A stretch of 64,000 nt of DNA from Eubacterium sp. (lineage in GTDB: Bacteria; Bacillota; Clostridia; Lachnospirales; Lachnospiraceae): assembly GCA_024684035.1 (NCBI GenBank), contig JAIKXQ010000073.1, positions 1 to 64,000 on the forward strand, in the 5' to 3' direction. The position numbers and the translations under genes are program-made. Numbering within the stretch: the stretch's first letter is position 1; every line of letters starts with the position of its first letter. Of the stretch, positions 48,634 to 57,924 are shown one piece after another. The notes below the pieces were generated by a model. The model had not been told where the DNA came from. It was given only the letters and a program-made list of their open reading frames with translations, and ran no database searches.

Positions 48634-49785
48634 ATGAATGATTTTTTTGATATGGACGAGTTTGAGGAGCATACCAGACGGGTTGAGCTCAGACAGAGAC
48701 GGGAGCGGATTCGTCGCAGAAGAAGAGTACGACGTCAGAGACGGATGATTCGAAGAGGTGCAGGGTTGCTTATTCTTCTGGCACTGATCGCGGGTATCGC
48801 GTCTGTCATATTTGGACATGATGAGAAGAATACCGGGAACTCTGCAGTTGTAGCGGGCAACGGAAAGGACGCAGATGAGTGGATGACCGTTTCAAAAAAC
48901 GTGACCTACGAGTTGTTTTTTCCCGAGAAGTTGACGGCTGTGACAAATGGAAAGGCCGGACTTCTTCAGACCTCTTCAGACCATCAGGCGGCGCAGGAAG
49001 AAAAAATACGGCAAGAGAAGGAACAGAAGGAAAAGGAGAGAATCGCCAGTCTGGAGAACGGCGGATACTTCTGGGCAAGCCCGAAGGGCGCTGTAGACGG
49101 AAAAGATTTTTATTATATGGAGCGGCCGCAGGATGATCCGGCTCTTCAGGAAGAGAAAGGAAAGGTGATCTATCTGACTTTCGATGACGGTCCCAGTGAT
49201 TATACATCGGATCTTTTGGATTTCCTGGATAAATATCCGGAGGTGAAGGTGACGTTTTTTGTGGTTGGGCTTCGGAGTGATCACTATGATCAGATCGGAA
49301 GAGCCGCGAAGGCGGGGCACAGCATTGCCGTTCACTCTTTTTCTCATGATTTCAAGAATATTTATCAGTGCTCGGAGAACTACTGGGAGGACTTCGAAAA
49401 GATGCAGAAGGTGATTGAAGAACAGACCGGATACCGGTCGCAGCTGATGAGATTCCCCGGAGGAAGCTCCAACAGCACCAGCGCACCTGTTTGCCAGGGA
49501 ATCATGACGAAGCTGACGAACGAGGCAAATGAAAAGGGTTACACCTATGTGGACTGGAACAATGCCAGCAACGATGCGGGAATGACGACAGATCCGAATC
49601 AGGAGATCGCTTACATCAAGCAGCTTCTCTCGGACACGACGCCGAATGTTGTTCTGAATCACGATTCCAAGGATTACACCGTCAAGGCAATGAAGACATT
49701 CATACCGTGGGCACTGGAGAACGGATATACGTTCCTGCCCATGTCGCCGAGGAGTTTTGCTTCACACCACACGGTGGTGAATTGA
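48634..49785 (+). CDS. Membrane-anchored polysaccharide (peptidoglycan) deacetylase
   Basis: NodB motifs IYLTFDDGPSDYT, HSIAVHSFSHDF, LMRFPGGSSN. Confidence 0.95.
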   Translation: MNDFFDMDEFEEHTRRVELRQRRERIRRRRRVRRQRRMIRRGAGLLILLALIAGIASVIFGHDEKNTGNSAVVAGNGKDADEWMTVSKNVTYELFFPEKLTAVTNGKAGLLQTSSDHQAAQEEKIRQEKEQKEKERIASLENGGYFWASPKGAVDGKDFYYMERPQDDPALQEEKGKVIYLTFDDGPSDYTSDLLDFLDKYPEVKVTFFVVGLRSDHYDQIGRAAKAGHSIAVHSFSHDFKNIYQCSENYWEDFEKMQKVIEEQTGYRSQLMRFPGGSSNSTSAPVCQGIMTKLTNEANEKGYTYVDWNNASNDAGMTTDPNQEIAYIKQLLSDTTPNVVLNHDSKDYTVKAMKTFIPWALENGYTFLPMSPRSFASHHTVVN

Positions 49786-49813
49786 ACGTAGAATTGATCA
49801 GATTATATGCGAA

Positions 49814-49856
49814 AAGGGATCGCCGCAGCGTATGCTGCAGGGCGATCCCTTTTTGT
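49814..49856 (+). terminator. Terminator
   Basis: AAGGGATCGCCgCAGCgtatGCTGcaGGGCGATCCCTTTTT. Confidence 0.9.
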
Positions 49857-49858
49857 TA

Positions 49859-49981
49859 TCTCATAGGAGATTCTTCCGAATTTCCCATGAGACAAAACGC
49901 TCCGCAGGATGCGCACTCGCGCAATATGTAGATGCGTTGCATCCGCGCTCGGCGCGAGAATGTCACTAGCGACATTCTTTA
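49859..49981 (+). repeat. Intergenic repeat family, copy 5 (full length)
   Basis: TCTCATAGGAGATTCTTCCGAATTTCCCATGAGACAAAACGCTCCGCAGGATGCGCACTCGCGCAATATGTAGATGCGTTGCATCC...AATGTCACTAGCGACATTCTTT. Confidence 0.92.
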
Positions 49982-49998
49982 GGATATGGTTCTGATTT

Positions 49999-50799
49999 TC
50001 AGAACGGGCGAAGGGTCGGGACGCGTTTCGAATAGGAGGCCAGAGATGTGAAGCCGCATTCCCTGGCGATTTCCTGCCCGACACGGATGTAGGCTCCGAC
50101 ATCGCCGGAGGCGTGTGCATCGGATCCGATGGTCAGAATGCGTCCGCCGCAGTCGTGGTAGAATTTCAGAAGTTTCGGGGTAGGCATGGTTGTTTGGATG
50201 GACTGGCGAAAACCGGAAACGTTCAGTTCAATTCCCTTGTCGCGTCGGATGATGATTTGAAAGAGGTGTTCAATTTTCTCCATGAATGGGCTGATGTCCA
50301 GGCTGAAACCGGCCTCTCCCATGTAGCGCAGAGGATAGGTGATGTGGCCGATCACATCATAGTCGTAGTTTTCCGCCAGATCAAGCAGCCAGTCCAGATA
50401 GTGATTGTAAACATCCCGGGGATCGCGCCGACGGAAATTGTAGTAGTAGACGTCCAGATCGTTTTCCATCTGGTGGATGGAACCGATGACAAAATCAAGT
50501 TCCGGATGATTCTGAAGGAAGGCGCCGGCAGCGGCCGGATTGGCCATGGGCTGTCCCAGTTCGGCGCCGATTACAACCCGGAGTTTATCCGCCCATTTTT
50601 CACGGCAGGCGAGAAGTTCCGGATAGAGTTCCCGGCAGTTCAGGATGTAGTCATAGGAATGTACGGTAAAAATGTCCATGTGATCGGTAAAGGCCAGTTC
50701 CTGAAGTCCCAGCTCGACTGCGCGCCGGCACATCTCTTCCGGATCTCCCATCCCGTCAAAGGAATAACGTGTGTGAGTATGATAATCTGCCAGATACAT
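49999..50799 (-). CDS. PHP-family histidinol-phosphatase
   Basis: YLADYHTHTRYSFDG, ELAFTDHMD, VIGSIHQ, ILTIGSDAHASGDVG. Confidence 0.92.
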   Translation of the reverse strand: MYLADYHTHTRYSFDGMGDPEEMCRRAVELGLQELAFTDHMDIFTVHSYDYILNCRELYPELLACREKWADKLRVVIGAELGQPMANPAAAGAFLQNHPELDFVIGSIHQMENDLDVYYYNFRRRDPRDVYNHYLDWLLDLAENYDYDVIGHITYPLRYMGEAGFSLDISPFMEKIEHLFQIIIRRDKGIELNVSGFRQSIQTTMPTPKLLKFYHDCGGRILTIGSDAHASGDVGAYIRVGQEIARECGFTSLASYSKRVPTLRPF

Positions 50800-50938
50800 G
50801 TAAACCTCCTGTATCGGATATGCGAATGAAAAAACCTTTGGTTACAAGTATATCACTATTTTTGCATCTGTTCACGGCAGGTATTGCCGACAAACGGGAT
50901 TCGTGAGAAAATATTGATATAGAAAGGGGAAATTTGCT

Positions 50939-52780
50939 ATGAACCTGGGCAATTTTTACAGTGGCAGAGAATTCGAGGCTTATGAATATCTGGGAGCGCA
51001 CACGGTGGCGGTGGGAACTGTTTTTCGCACCTATGCGCCGGCGGCGAAGGCAGTGAGCGTCATAGGCGAATTCAACGGCTGGACAGATACCCCTATGCAT
51101 CGCACGGAGGATGGAAAGTTCTGGGAAGTCTGGATCGATTCTGCGCGGGACGGGATGATGTACAAGTTCAGAATCTACAGGCAGGACGGAAGTTTCATGG
51201 ATCACGCGGATCCGTACGCTTTTTTTTCGGAGAAGAGACCCGGTACGGCATCGGTGATTTATGACAGAGAACGTTACAGGTTTGAAGATGCGGACTGGAT
51301 GTGGAACAGACGCGACCGCCGGAATGAGGCGATGAATATTTACGAGATGCACCTTTCTTCCTGGAGGAGGAAAGATAACCCTGAGGAGCTGGACCGGAGA
51401 ATCAATCATGCGAAAGAGACCGGGGAGTGCATCGATGTCTCGGATGGCTGGTATACCTACGAGGAAATCGCGGACCGGATCATTCCCTATTTAACGGAGC
51501 ATGGATACAATTATCTTGAACTCATGCCGCTGAATGAGTATCCTGCGGATGAGTCCTGGGGATATCAGGCACTTGGTTTTTTCAGCGCCACATCCAGGTA
51601 CGGCAATCCGGACGGCCTCAAGAGACTCATAGACCGGTGCCATGCGAAGGGAATCGGCGTGATTCTGGACGTCGTTACGGTACACTTTGCGGTGAATGAC
51701 TACGGACTCTACCGGTATGACGGAACACCGATCTACGAGAATCCGAATTTTTCCGTTGGAAGGAGCGAGTGGGGAAGCTGCAACTTCGACCATTCCAGGG
51801 GAGAGGTGCGAAGCTTCCTGAATTCAGCGAGTGAGTTCTGGCTTCACGATTATCACTTTGACGGTCTGCGGTTCGACGCGGTAGGAAATCTCATCTACTG
51901 GCAGGGAGATGAGCGTCGAGGAGTGAATACAAATGCCACAGAATTCTTGCGGAGAATGAATGCCGGCCTCAAGGAGCGGGACGGAAATGTGATTCTGATT
52001 GCGGAGGATTCTTCGGCCTTCTCCGGAGTGACGAAGCCTGTGCGGGAAGGCGGACTTGGTTTCGATTATAAATGGGATATGGGATGGATGAATGACACCC
52101 TGGATTTCTTCCGGACAGAGAAGGATTACCGATCCGCGAATTATCACAAACTCACCTTCTCCATGCAGTATTTTTACAATGAGAAATATCTGCTTCCGCT
52201 TTCTCATGATGAGGTTGTACACGGAAAGGCAACGATCCTCCAGAAGATGGCGGGGGGATATGATGACAAGTTTCCGCAGATGAGGGCACTTTTTCTTTAT
52301 ATGTACGCCCACCCGGGAAAAATTCTGAATTTCATGGGCAATGAGTTCGGGCAGTTTCGGGAGTGGGATGAGAAGAAACAGCAGGACTGGTTCATGACCC
52401 GCTATCCGATTCACGACTCTCTGCAGCGTTTTGTGGATGACCTGAACAGACTCTATCTGGCACATTCGGCATTCTGGGAGCGGGATTATGACAGGAACGG
52501 GTTTGAGTGGATGGAAGCGGACGATACCCTGCAGTGTGTATATATTTTCCGTAGAATCTCTACTGCGGAAAAACTGTTATTTTTCTTCAATCTTTCCGGC
52601 TGGGATCAGTGTTACCGACTTTATCCGAAGGCAGTGACAAGGCTGGAGCTGCTCATCGATTCGGACGAAGATGTCTACAGCGGTGGAACGCATGACCCAC
52701 TTCGCAGGATTGAGGTGTCAACCAAAGGCTATGATATGTATCTGAAGGCCTTTAGTGGACGCTGCTACCGGTTGATTTAA
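50939..52780 (+). CDS. glgB: 1,4-alpha-glucan branching enzyme
   Basis: GH13: NIYEMHLSSW, DVVTVHF, GLRFDAVGN, IAEDSSAF, LPLSHDEVVHGK, FMGNEFGQFREWDE. Confidence 0.95.
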   Translation: MNLGNFYSGREFEAYEYLGAHTVAVGTVFRTYAPAAKAVSVIGEFNGWTDTPMHRTEDGKFWEVWIDSARDGMMYKFRIYRQDGSFMDHADPYAFFSEKRPGTASVIYDRERYRFEDADWMWNRRDRRNEAMNIYEMHLSSWRRKDNPEELDRRINHAKETGECIDVSDGWYTYEEIADRIIPYLTEHGYNYLELMPLNEYPADESWGYQALGFFSATSRYGNPDGLKRLIDRCHAKGIGVILDVVTVHFAVNDYGLYRYDGTPIYENPNFSVGRSEWGSCNFDHSRGEVRSFLNSASEFWLHDYHFDGLRFDAVGNLIYWQGDERRGVNTNATEFLRRMNAGLKERDGNVILIAEDSSAFSGVTKPVREGGLGFDYKWDMGWMNDTLDFFRTEKDYRSANYHKLTFSMQYFYNEKYLLPLSHDEVVHGKATILQKMAGGYDDKFPQMRALFLYMYAHPGKILNFMGNEFGQFREWDEKKQQDWFMTRYPIHDSLQRFVDDLNRLYLAHSAFWERDYDRNGFEWMEADDTLQCVYIFRRISTAEKLLFFFNLSGWDQCYRLYPKAVTRLELLIDSDEDVYSGGTHDPLRRIEVSTKGYDMYLKAFSGRCYRLI

Positions 52781-52817
52781 GGAAAAGCCGCTAAAGCAGT
52801 GGTCATCGGTACTCTTG

Positions 52818-52990
52818 TCTCATGGGAAATTCCTCCGAATTTCCCATGAGACAAAATGCTCCGCAGGATGCGCAGCTCGCAGATGGGAAGATCGCTTCGC
52901 GATTCTGCTCGCGCGCCTTTCGTCCGCTGCGCTCCCCTCAGGAATGAGGGGCTTGGGGAGTTGAGGTCCGCTTGCGGACTTTGTTCTATC
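52818..52990 (+). repeat. Intergenic repeat family, copy 6 (perfect 15-bp hairpin arms + extended 3' modules)
   Basis: TCTCATGGGAAATTC-CTCC-GAATTTCCCATGAGACAAAATGCTCCGCAGGATGCGCAGCTCGCAGATGGGAAGATCGCTTCGCGATTCTGC... plus CCCCTCA/TGAGGGG and GTCCGC/GCGGAC hairpins. Confidence 0.88.
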
Positions 52991-53122
52991 CCGCAAAAAA
53001 AATATTTGTATTGTTGAATAATTAACAAGCCTATGGTATAACAAGAGTGCATCGGAACAGGAGGTTCCGGTAGTAAATGCGTTATATCCGTTGAATGACG
53101 GAACAACAGCAGGAGGAAAAGA

Positions 53123-53719
53123 ATGAAAGAATACAGCAAAGTGCAGAAAATGGTGGGGACTGCCGTCCTCGCGGCAATTGTCGTGGTACTTCAGACAGTT
53201 GCAAGTGGAATTCATGTAGGACCGTTTACAATCACCCTTTCACTGGTGCCGATTATTATCGGAGCGATCATGTTCGGAGAACTGAGCGGAGCAATTCTCG
53301 GAGCAGTCTTCGGAATCGTCGTTGCCACAGCCGTTGTGCTTGGAGCTGACCAGGGTGGAGCAATGATGTTCAGTCAGAACCCGTTTGCGACGATTTTGCT
53401 CTGTCTGCTGAAGAGTACGGTGGCAGGTTTTGTTGCCGGACTGATCAGTCACAAGGTTGCGTCAAAGAATCTGATGCTCGGTGTTATCCTTGCGGCAATT
53501 GCAGCGCCGGTATGTAACACAGGAATCTTTGTACTGGGGCTTTCCACCATCTTCAACGATCTGCTTCATACATGGGCAGCGGGCAGTGGCTTCGGAAATG
53601 CTTTTGTATATATCATCGTTGGTCTTGTCGGAATTAACTTCCTGGTCGAGCTGCTTGTAGATCTTATTCTGGCACCGATCATTGTAAGTATCGTCAAGAC
53701 AATCCGCAGAGCGGCCTGA
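53123..53719 (+). CDS. ECF transporter S component (possibly pantothenate-specific, given coaX downstream)
   Basis: VQKMVGTAVLAAIVVVLQ..., IGAIMFGELSGAILGAVFGI, multi-TM; substrate is inferred from context. Confidence 0.82.
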   Translation: MKEYSKVQKMVGTAVLAAIVVVLQTVASGIHVGPFTITLSLVPIIIGAIMFGELSGAILGAVFGIVVATAVVLGADQGGAMMFSQNPFATILLCLLKSTVAGFVAGLISHKVASKNLMLGVILAAIAAPVCNTGIFVLGLSTIFNDLLHTWAAGSGFGNAFVYIIVGLVGINFLVELLVDLILAPIIVSIVKTIRRAA

Positions 53720-53776
53720 CCGTCTGGAAAAGACAGGGCATCTGCGCAGTCAATAAACAGAATACATACAACTTAT

Positions 53777-53807
53777 GCTCCGGATCTGCAACATCCGGAG
53801 CTTTTTT
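53777..53807 (+). terminator. Terminator
   Basis: GCTCCGGATctgcaacATCCGGAGCTTTTTT. Confidence 0.9.
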
Positions 53808-53808
53808 G

Positions 53809-53878
53809 TCTCACAGGAATGCTCCGCGTTCCCTATGAGACAAAACGCTCAGCGTAGATGCGCAAGCGTACTTTGTTA
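53809..53878 (+). repeat. Intergenic repeat family, copy 7 (divergent, short)
   Basis: TCTCACAGGAATGCTCCGCGTTCCCTATGAGACAAAACGCTCAGCGTAGATGCGCAAGCGTACTTTGTT. Confidence 0.8.
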
Positions 53879-53892
53879 ATGGAGGATAAAAA

Positions 53893-54684
53893 ATGATACT
53901 GGCAATCGATATCGGAAATACGCATATGGTACTGGGGTGTGTAAATGAACAGACGAATGAGGTGGTCTCTTCGATGAAGATGAGCACCGACCGGGTGGAG
54001 ACGGCTCACGAGTACGCGGCGGAGATTGTGCAGATTCTCGCTCTGGAAAGAATCAGTCCGGAGGATTTCTGCGGTGCGATTATTTCTTCGGTTGTTCCCA
54101 TGGTGACTACTGTAGTGAAAAAAGCTGTCGAAATCATTACAGGAGAGAAACCGCTGGTTCTCGGAGAGGGTACGGATATCGGGATGGAAGTGGACATGAA
54201 CGGAATACCGGCCGACGCCATTGCGGGGGATCTGCTGGCAACCGCCGTCGCCGCGAAAGAAGCCCATACACTTCCGGCGATCATTATCGATATGGGTACA
54301 GCGACAACGGTTACTGTTGTGGATTCACGGGGAATCTATATCGGTGGTGCGATCCTTCCGGGACCGGGAACGGCGATGAAAGGTCTGGTGTCAGATACTT
54401 CACTTCTGCCTGCCATCGATTTTACCGCTCCGGATCGTGCAATTGCGAAGGATACAATAAATGCCATGAAGAGTGGAATTATCTACGGGTCTGCAGGAGC
54501 TGTCGACGGAATTCTGGAGCGGTATGAAGAGGAACTGACAGCATCGGGAGAGACGAAACGTCCGATGATCGTTGCCACAGGCGGTATGGGCAGGATCATT
54601 GCTCCCTTCTGCAGACATGAGATTCTGGTGGATGATCAGCTTCTGCTCAAGGGACTGAGTATTATATGGAAGAAAAACAATTAA
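53893..54684 (+). CDS. coaX: Type III pantothenate kinase
   Basis: MILAIDIGNTHMVLG, IIIDMGTATTVTVVDSRGIYIGGAILPG, DTINAMKSGIIYG. Confidence 0.96.
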   Translation: MILAIDIGNTHMVLGCVNEQTNEVVSSMKMSTDRVETAHEYAAEIVQILALERISPEDFCGAIISSVVPMVTTVVKKAVEIITGEKPLVLGEGTDIGMEVDMNGIPADAIAGDLLATAVAAKEAHTLPAIIIDMGTATTVTVVDSRGIYIGGAILPGPGTAMKGLVSDTSLLPAIDFTAPDRAIAKDTINAMKSGIIYGSAGAVDGILERYEEELTASGETKRPMIVATGGMGRIIAPFCRHEILVDDQLLLKGLSIIWKKNN

Positions 54685-54707
54685 GTGGGATGGAGAAATA
54701 AGTAATT

Positions 54708-55190
54708 ATGAAGTACATGAAGCAATTTTCCATTATTCTGGCGGTGACATGTGTCGGTGAGATTTTGAAGTATTTCATTCCGCTCCCGATTCCCGCGAGT
54801 ATCTACGGACTGGTTCTCATGCTGGTTCTTCTTATCAGCGGACTGGTGAAGCTGGAAGACGTCAACGACGTGGCTACCTTTCTGATTGAAATTATGCCCA
54901 TGATGTTTATTCCTGCGGGCGTAGGCTTGATGACCGCCTGGAGTAAACTGCAGCCGGTTCTTTTACCTGTTCTTTTCATCACGTTTGCGACGACGGTTCT
55001 GGTGATGCTTGTAACCGGAAAAGTGACGGATGTATTGACAGCAGGTCAGCAGGTTGTGGATGAACAATTGGTAGCTGCAGAAAAAGAACTTGCCCGGATC
55101 GAGAAGGAAGAAGTCCGGTTGAAAGACGAGATTGCCTCTGTAAAGAAAACGGAACAGGAACAGAATAACGGCAGGGAGGAGCGGAGATGA
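54708..55190 (+). CDS. lrgA: LrgA/CidA-family membrane protein with charged C-terminal extension
   Basis: LPIPASIYGLVLMLVLLISGLVKLEDVNDVATFLIEIMPMMFIPAGVGLM; C-terminal EKELARIEKEEVRLKDEIASVKK. Confidence 0.92.
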   Translation: MKYMKQFSIILAVTCVGEILKYFIPLPIPASIYGLVLMLVLLISGLVKLEDVNDVATFLIEIMPMMFIPAGVGLMTAWSKLQPVLLPVLFITFATTVLVMLVTGKVTDVLTAGQQVVDEQLVAAEKELARIEKEEVRLKDEIASVKKTEQEQNNGREERR

Positions 55191-55888
55191 ACGCAAATTC
55201 AATAATTCTTAATTCCGCAACGGTTGGTGTGGTGCTCAGTATGATGACCTATGGTTTTGGCATATGGCTGAGAGGAAAAACAAAAATTGACTTCCTCAAT
55301 CCTCTGCTGATTTCCATAGCATCGATTATCGCAATCCTGCTGATTTTCAAAATCGACTACCAGTCCTTCAATGAAAGCGCGAAGTATCTGAGTTACCTGC
55401 TGACACCGGCCACGGTGGCACTGGCAATTCCTCTTTACAGGCAGCTGGACCTCTTAAAAAAGAATCTCAAGGCGATTCTGATCGGTGTAGCCTCCGGCGT
55501 ACTTACCTCGATGTCATCGGTACTGGCTTTTTGTGTGCTCTTTCGTTTGAGCCATGAAAACTATGTGACGCTGCTTCCGAAGTCAATCACCACAGCCATA
55601 GGAATGGATGTGTCAAAGGAACTCGGCGGATCCGTGACGATTTCTGTTGCTGTCATTATTATCACCGGCATTCTGGGAAACATGCTTGCCACGACGCTGA
55701 CAAAGCTTTTTCGAATCAAAAGTCCTATTGCCGTCGGCCTGATGTGCGGAACGGCCTCCCATGCCATTGGAACGGCGAAGGCGATGCAGATCGGTGAAAT
55801 CGAGGGCGCCATGAGTTCGCTGGCGATTGTAGTGTCGGGACTGATGACTGTTGTTGGTGCTTCTTTCTTCGCAATGATCGGAGCCTGA
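55187..55888 (+). CDS. lrgB: LrgB-family membrane protein
   Basis: NPLLISI, LLPKSITTAIGMDVSKELGG, GLMCGTASHAIGTAKA; 4-bp overlap with lrgA. Confidence 0.95.
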   Translation: MNANSIILNSATVGVVLSMMTYGFGIWLRGKTKIDFLNPLLISIASIIAILLIFKIDYQSFNESAKYLSYLLTPATVALAIPLYRQLDLLKKNLKAILIGVASGVLTSMSSVLAFCVLFRLSHENYVTLLPKSITTAIGMDVSKELGGSVTISVAVIIITGILGNMLATTLTKLFRIKSPIAVGLMCGTASHAIGTAKAMQIGEIEGAMSSLAIVVSGLMTVVGASFFAMIGA

Positions 55889-56115
55889 GGGTATACGAGC
55901 TGGCGCGTTTGTGATCGGCTGCATCAGGGATCCGGTAAACTAATTGTGAAGGTTGCTTGCACTTTATGTAATAGATAGGAAACAAAATCTAAATAATAGA
56001 TAAAATAAACCGCTCATCTGTTGACAATACAGCAGATGAGCGGTATTTTTTTTATCGGGTTCGATAAGAAAACAAATAGAAAAGTAACACTATGTGACTT
56101 ATTTACACGGTACTT

Positions 56116-56132
56116 TGTAACATAAATGTAAA
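56116..56132 (+). promoter_or_regulatory. WalR-box-like site TGTAAC-ATAAA-TGTAAA
   Basis: Matches the published TGTWAH-N5-TGTWAH consensus; lies upstream of TTGCAA (56150-56155)-N17-TACTAT (56173-56178). Confidence 0.6.
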
Positions 56133-56252
56133 AAACATTGGTAATTCTGTTGCAAATACGAAACAACTGTGCTACTATGTATTCGTATCGAAGAATTGTT
56201 TCGTAAATATTACGGGCGTGTGCAGTAACGCCACGTTGAGGAGGTTTTACGG

Positions 56253-57584
56253 TTGAATTCATTAAAACGAAGAATTATTGCAGCAACATTAAGTATGGCG
56301 CTGATCGGCGCGCAGGCACTTCCTGTAGGCGCTGATACAGCTGATGATATTGCGGCTGTTCAGGCTCAGCAGGAGCAGACAAACGCAGCACTGTACGATG
56401 TACAGAGTTCTATTGACAGTCTTGAAGGACAGAAGCAGGAGATTCTTGATCAGATCGACGGTTATGATCAGCAGCTGGTTCTGACCATGGCATCGATCCA
56501 GTCCCTGGATCAGCAGGTCGCTCAGAAAGAGAAAGATCTCGAAAAGACAGCCAAGGATCTCAAGAAGGCCCAGAAGGACGAGAAAGTTCAGTATGAGGCG
56601 ATGAAGAAGAGAATCCAGTACCTGTATGAGCAGGGCGGACGCAACGGTTGGGTTGACGTTATGATGGGAGATGTATCCCTGTCAGAGGGAATGGACAAAG
56701 TAGACAATACTCAGTCCATGTACAAATACGACCGCGAAGAGCTTGAGAACTACACAAAGACTGCTGAGGAAGTAAAGAAACTTCAGGCACAGCAGACACA
56801 GCAGAAATCTTCCCTGGAGGCTATGAAGCAGGAGCAGGAGGGAGCGAAAGCAAACCTCGAGGCGCTCAAAGAGCAGGCACAGGCTGAGAATGAAAACTAC
56901 GATCAGCAGATTGCTCAGGCACAGGCAACTGCGGATGAGTACTATGCTCTGATCGAGCAGCAGAACGCTCAGATCGCTCAGCTTCAGGAACAGAAAGCTG
57001 CTGAGGATGAAGCTGCCCGCCAGGCTGCTGAGGCAGAAGCTGCCCGTCAGGCCGCTGAGCAGGAAGCTGCTCAGAATGTGCAGACAAGCGGTGAGACATA
57101 CACAGGAAATGATGGCGACGCACAGTCCGATGCCGGCTATTCTGAGGACACAAGCTCTTACAGTGAGAGTACAGGTTCTTCTGAAGCTCAGACAACGGTA
57201 TCCGCACCGGTATCCGCACCGGTAAGCAACGGTACAGGCGTTTCCGGATCCGCAATCGCAAGCTATGCTTGCCAGTTCACCGGAAATCCTTATGTATGGG
57301 GTGGTACATCCCTTACAAACGGAGCTGACTGTTCCGGATTCGTTCAGTCTGTGTACAGACAGTTTGGAATCAACCTTTCCAGAACTACATATACACAGGC
57401 AAATGAGGGTGTTGCAGTATCCTACAATGATATGCAGCCCGGAGATGTTATCAACTATGGTTTCCATACAGCGATCTACATCGGAAACAACCAGATCGTA
57501 CACGCTGCAGATGAGAGCCTGGGTATCATCGTTCAGAGTAATCCGGCATATCAGCCGATCGTAACAATCAGAAGATTCGTCTGA
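56253..57584 (+). CDS. Secreted CwlO/PcsB-like coiled-coil NlpC/P60 (C40) peptidoglycan hydrolase
   Basis: TTG start after GAGGAGG; signal peptide; long coiled coil; C-terminal NPYVWGGTSLTNGADCSGFVQSVY...GDVINYGFHTAIYIGNNQIVHA. Confidence 0.93.
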   Translation: MNSLKRRIIAATLSMALIGAQALPVGADTADDIAAVQAQQEQTNAALYDVQSSIDSLEGQKQEILDQIDGYDQQLVLTMASIQSLDQQVAQKEKDLEKTAKDLKKAQKDEKVQYEAMKKRIQYLYEQGGRNGWVDVMMGDVSLSEGMDKVDNTQSMYKYDREELENYTKTAEEVKKLQAQQTQQKSSLEAMKQEQEGAKANLEALKEQAQAENENYDQQIAQAQATADEYYALIEQQNAQIAQLQEQKAAEDEAARQAAEAEAARQAAEQEAAQNVQTSGETYTGNDGDAQSDAGYSEDTSSYSESTGSSEAQTTVSAPVSAPVSNGTGVSGSAIASYACQFTGNPYVWGGTSLTNGADCSGFVQSVYRQFGINLSRTTYTQANEGVAVSYNDMQPGDVINYGFHTAIYIGNNQIVHAADESLGIIVQSNPAYQPIVTIRRFV

Positions 57585-57687
57585 AATTGAAAAGCACAGC
57601 TTTGCCTGTGTGAAAGAATTGAAATTAACTGATCGGGGAACTGCCTTCTGGCAGATGGTCAGTTGAGTAGGGAGTATTCTATATAAG

Positions 57688-57717
57688 CAGTCATGGCTTC
57701 GGCCATGGCTGTTTTTT
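57688..57717 (+). terminator. Terminator
   Basis: CAGTCATGGCttcgGCCATGGCTGTTTTTT. Confidence 0.9.
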
Positions 57718-57719
57718 CG

Positions 57720-57787
57720 TCTCATAGGAAATTCCTCCGAATTTCCCATGAGACAAAACGCTCCGCTTAGATGCGCAGCCCGCAGAA
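57720..57787 (+). repeat. Intergenic repeat family, copy 8
   Basis: TCTCATAGGAAATTCCTCCGAATTTCCCATGAGACAAAACGCTCCGCTTAGATGCGCAGCCCGCAG. Confidence 0.9.
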
Positions 57788-57924
57788 CACAGAATGAACA
57801 TATTTTCATCAAATTTGAATCACATTTTTCACAAAAATCCATCACAATCTGACCGTATGATAAGAACCATAGAAGACAGGCAACGCAGTGTTGTGAATAT
57901 AGAAAGACAGGAAAGGTGAAGATT

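Noticed and set aside
56101-56252. c-di-AMP (ydaO) riboswitch upstream of the NlpC/P60 gene
   Set aside because: Such hydrolases often have one, but the conserved ydaO core motifs are not present here
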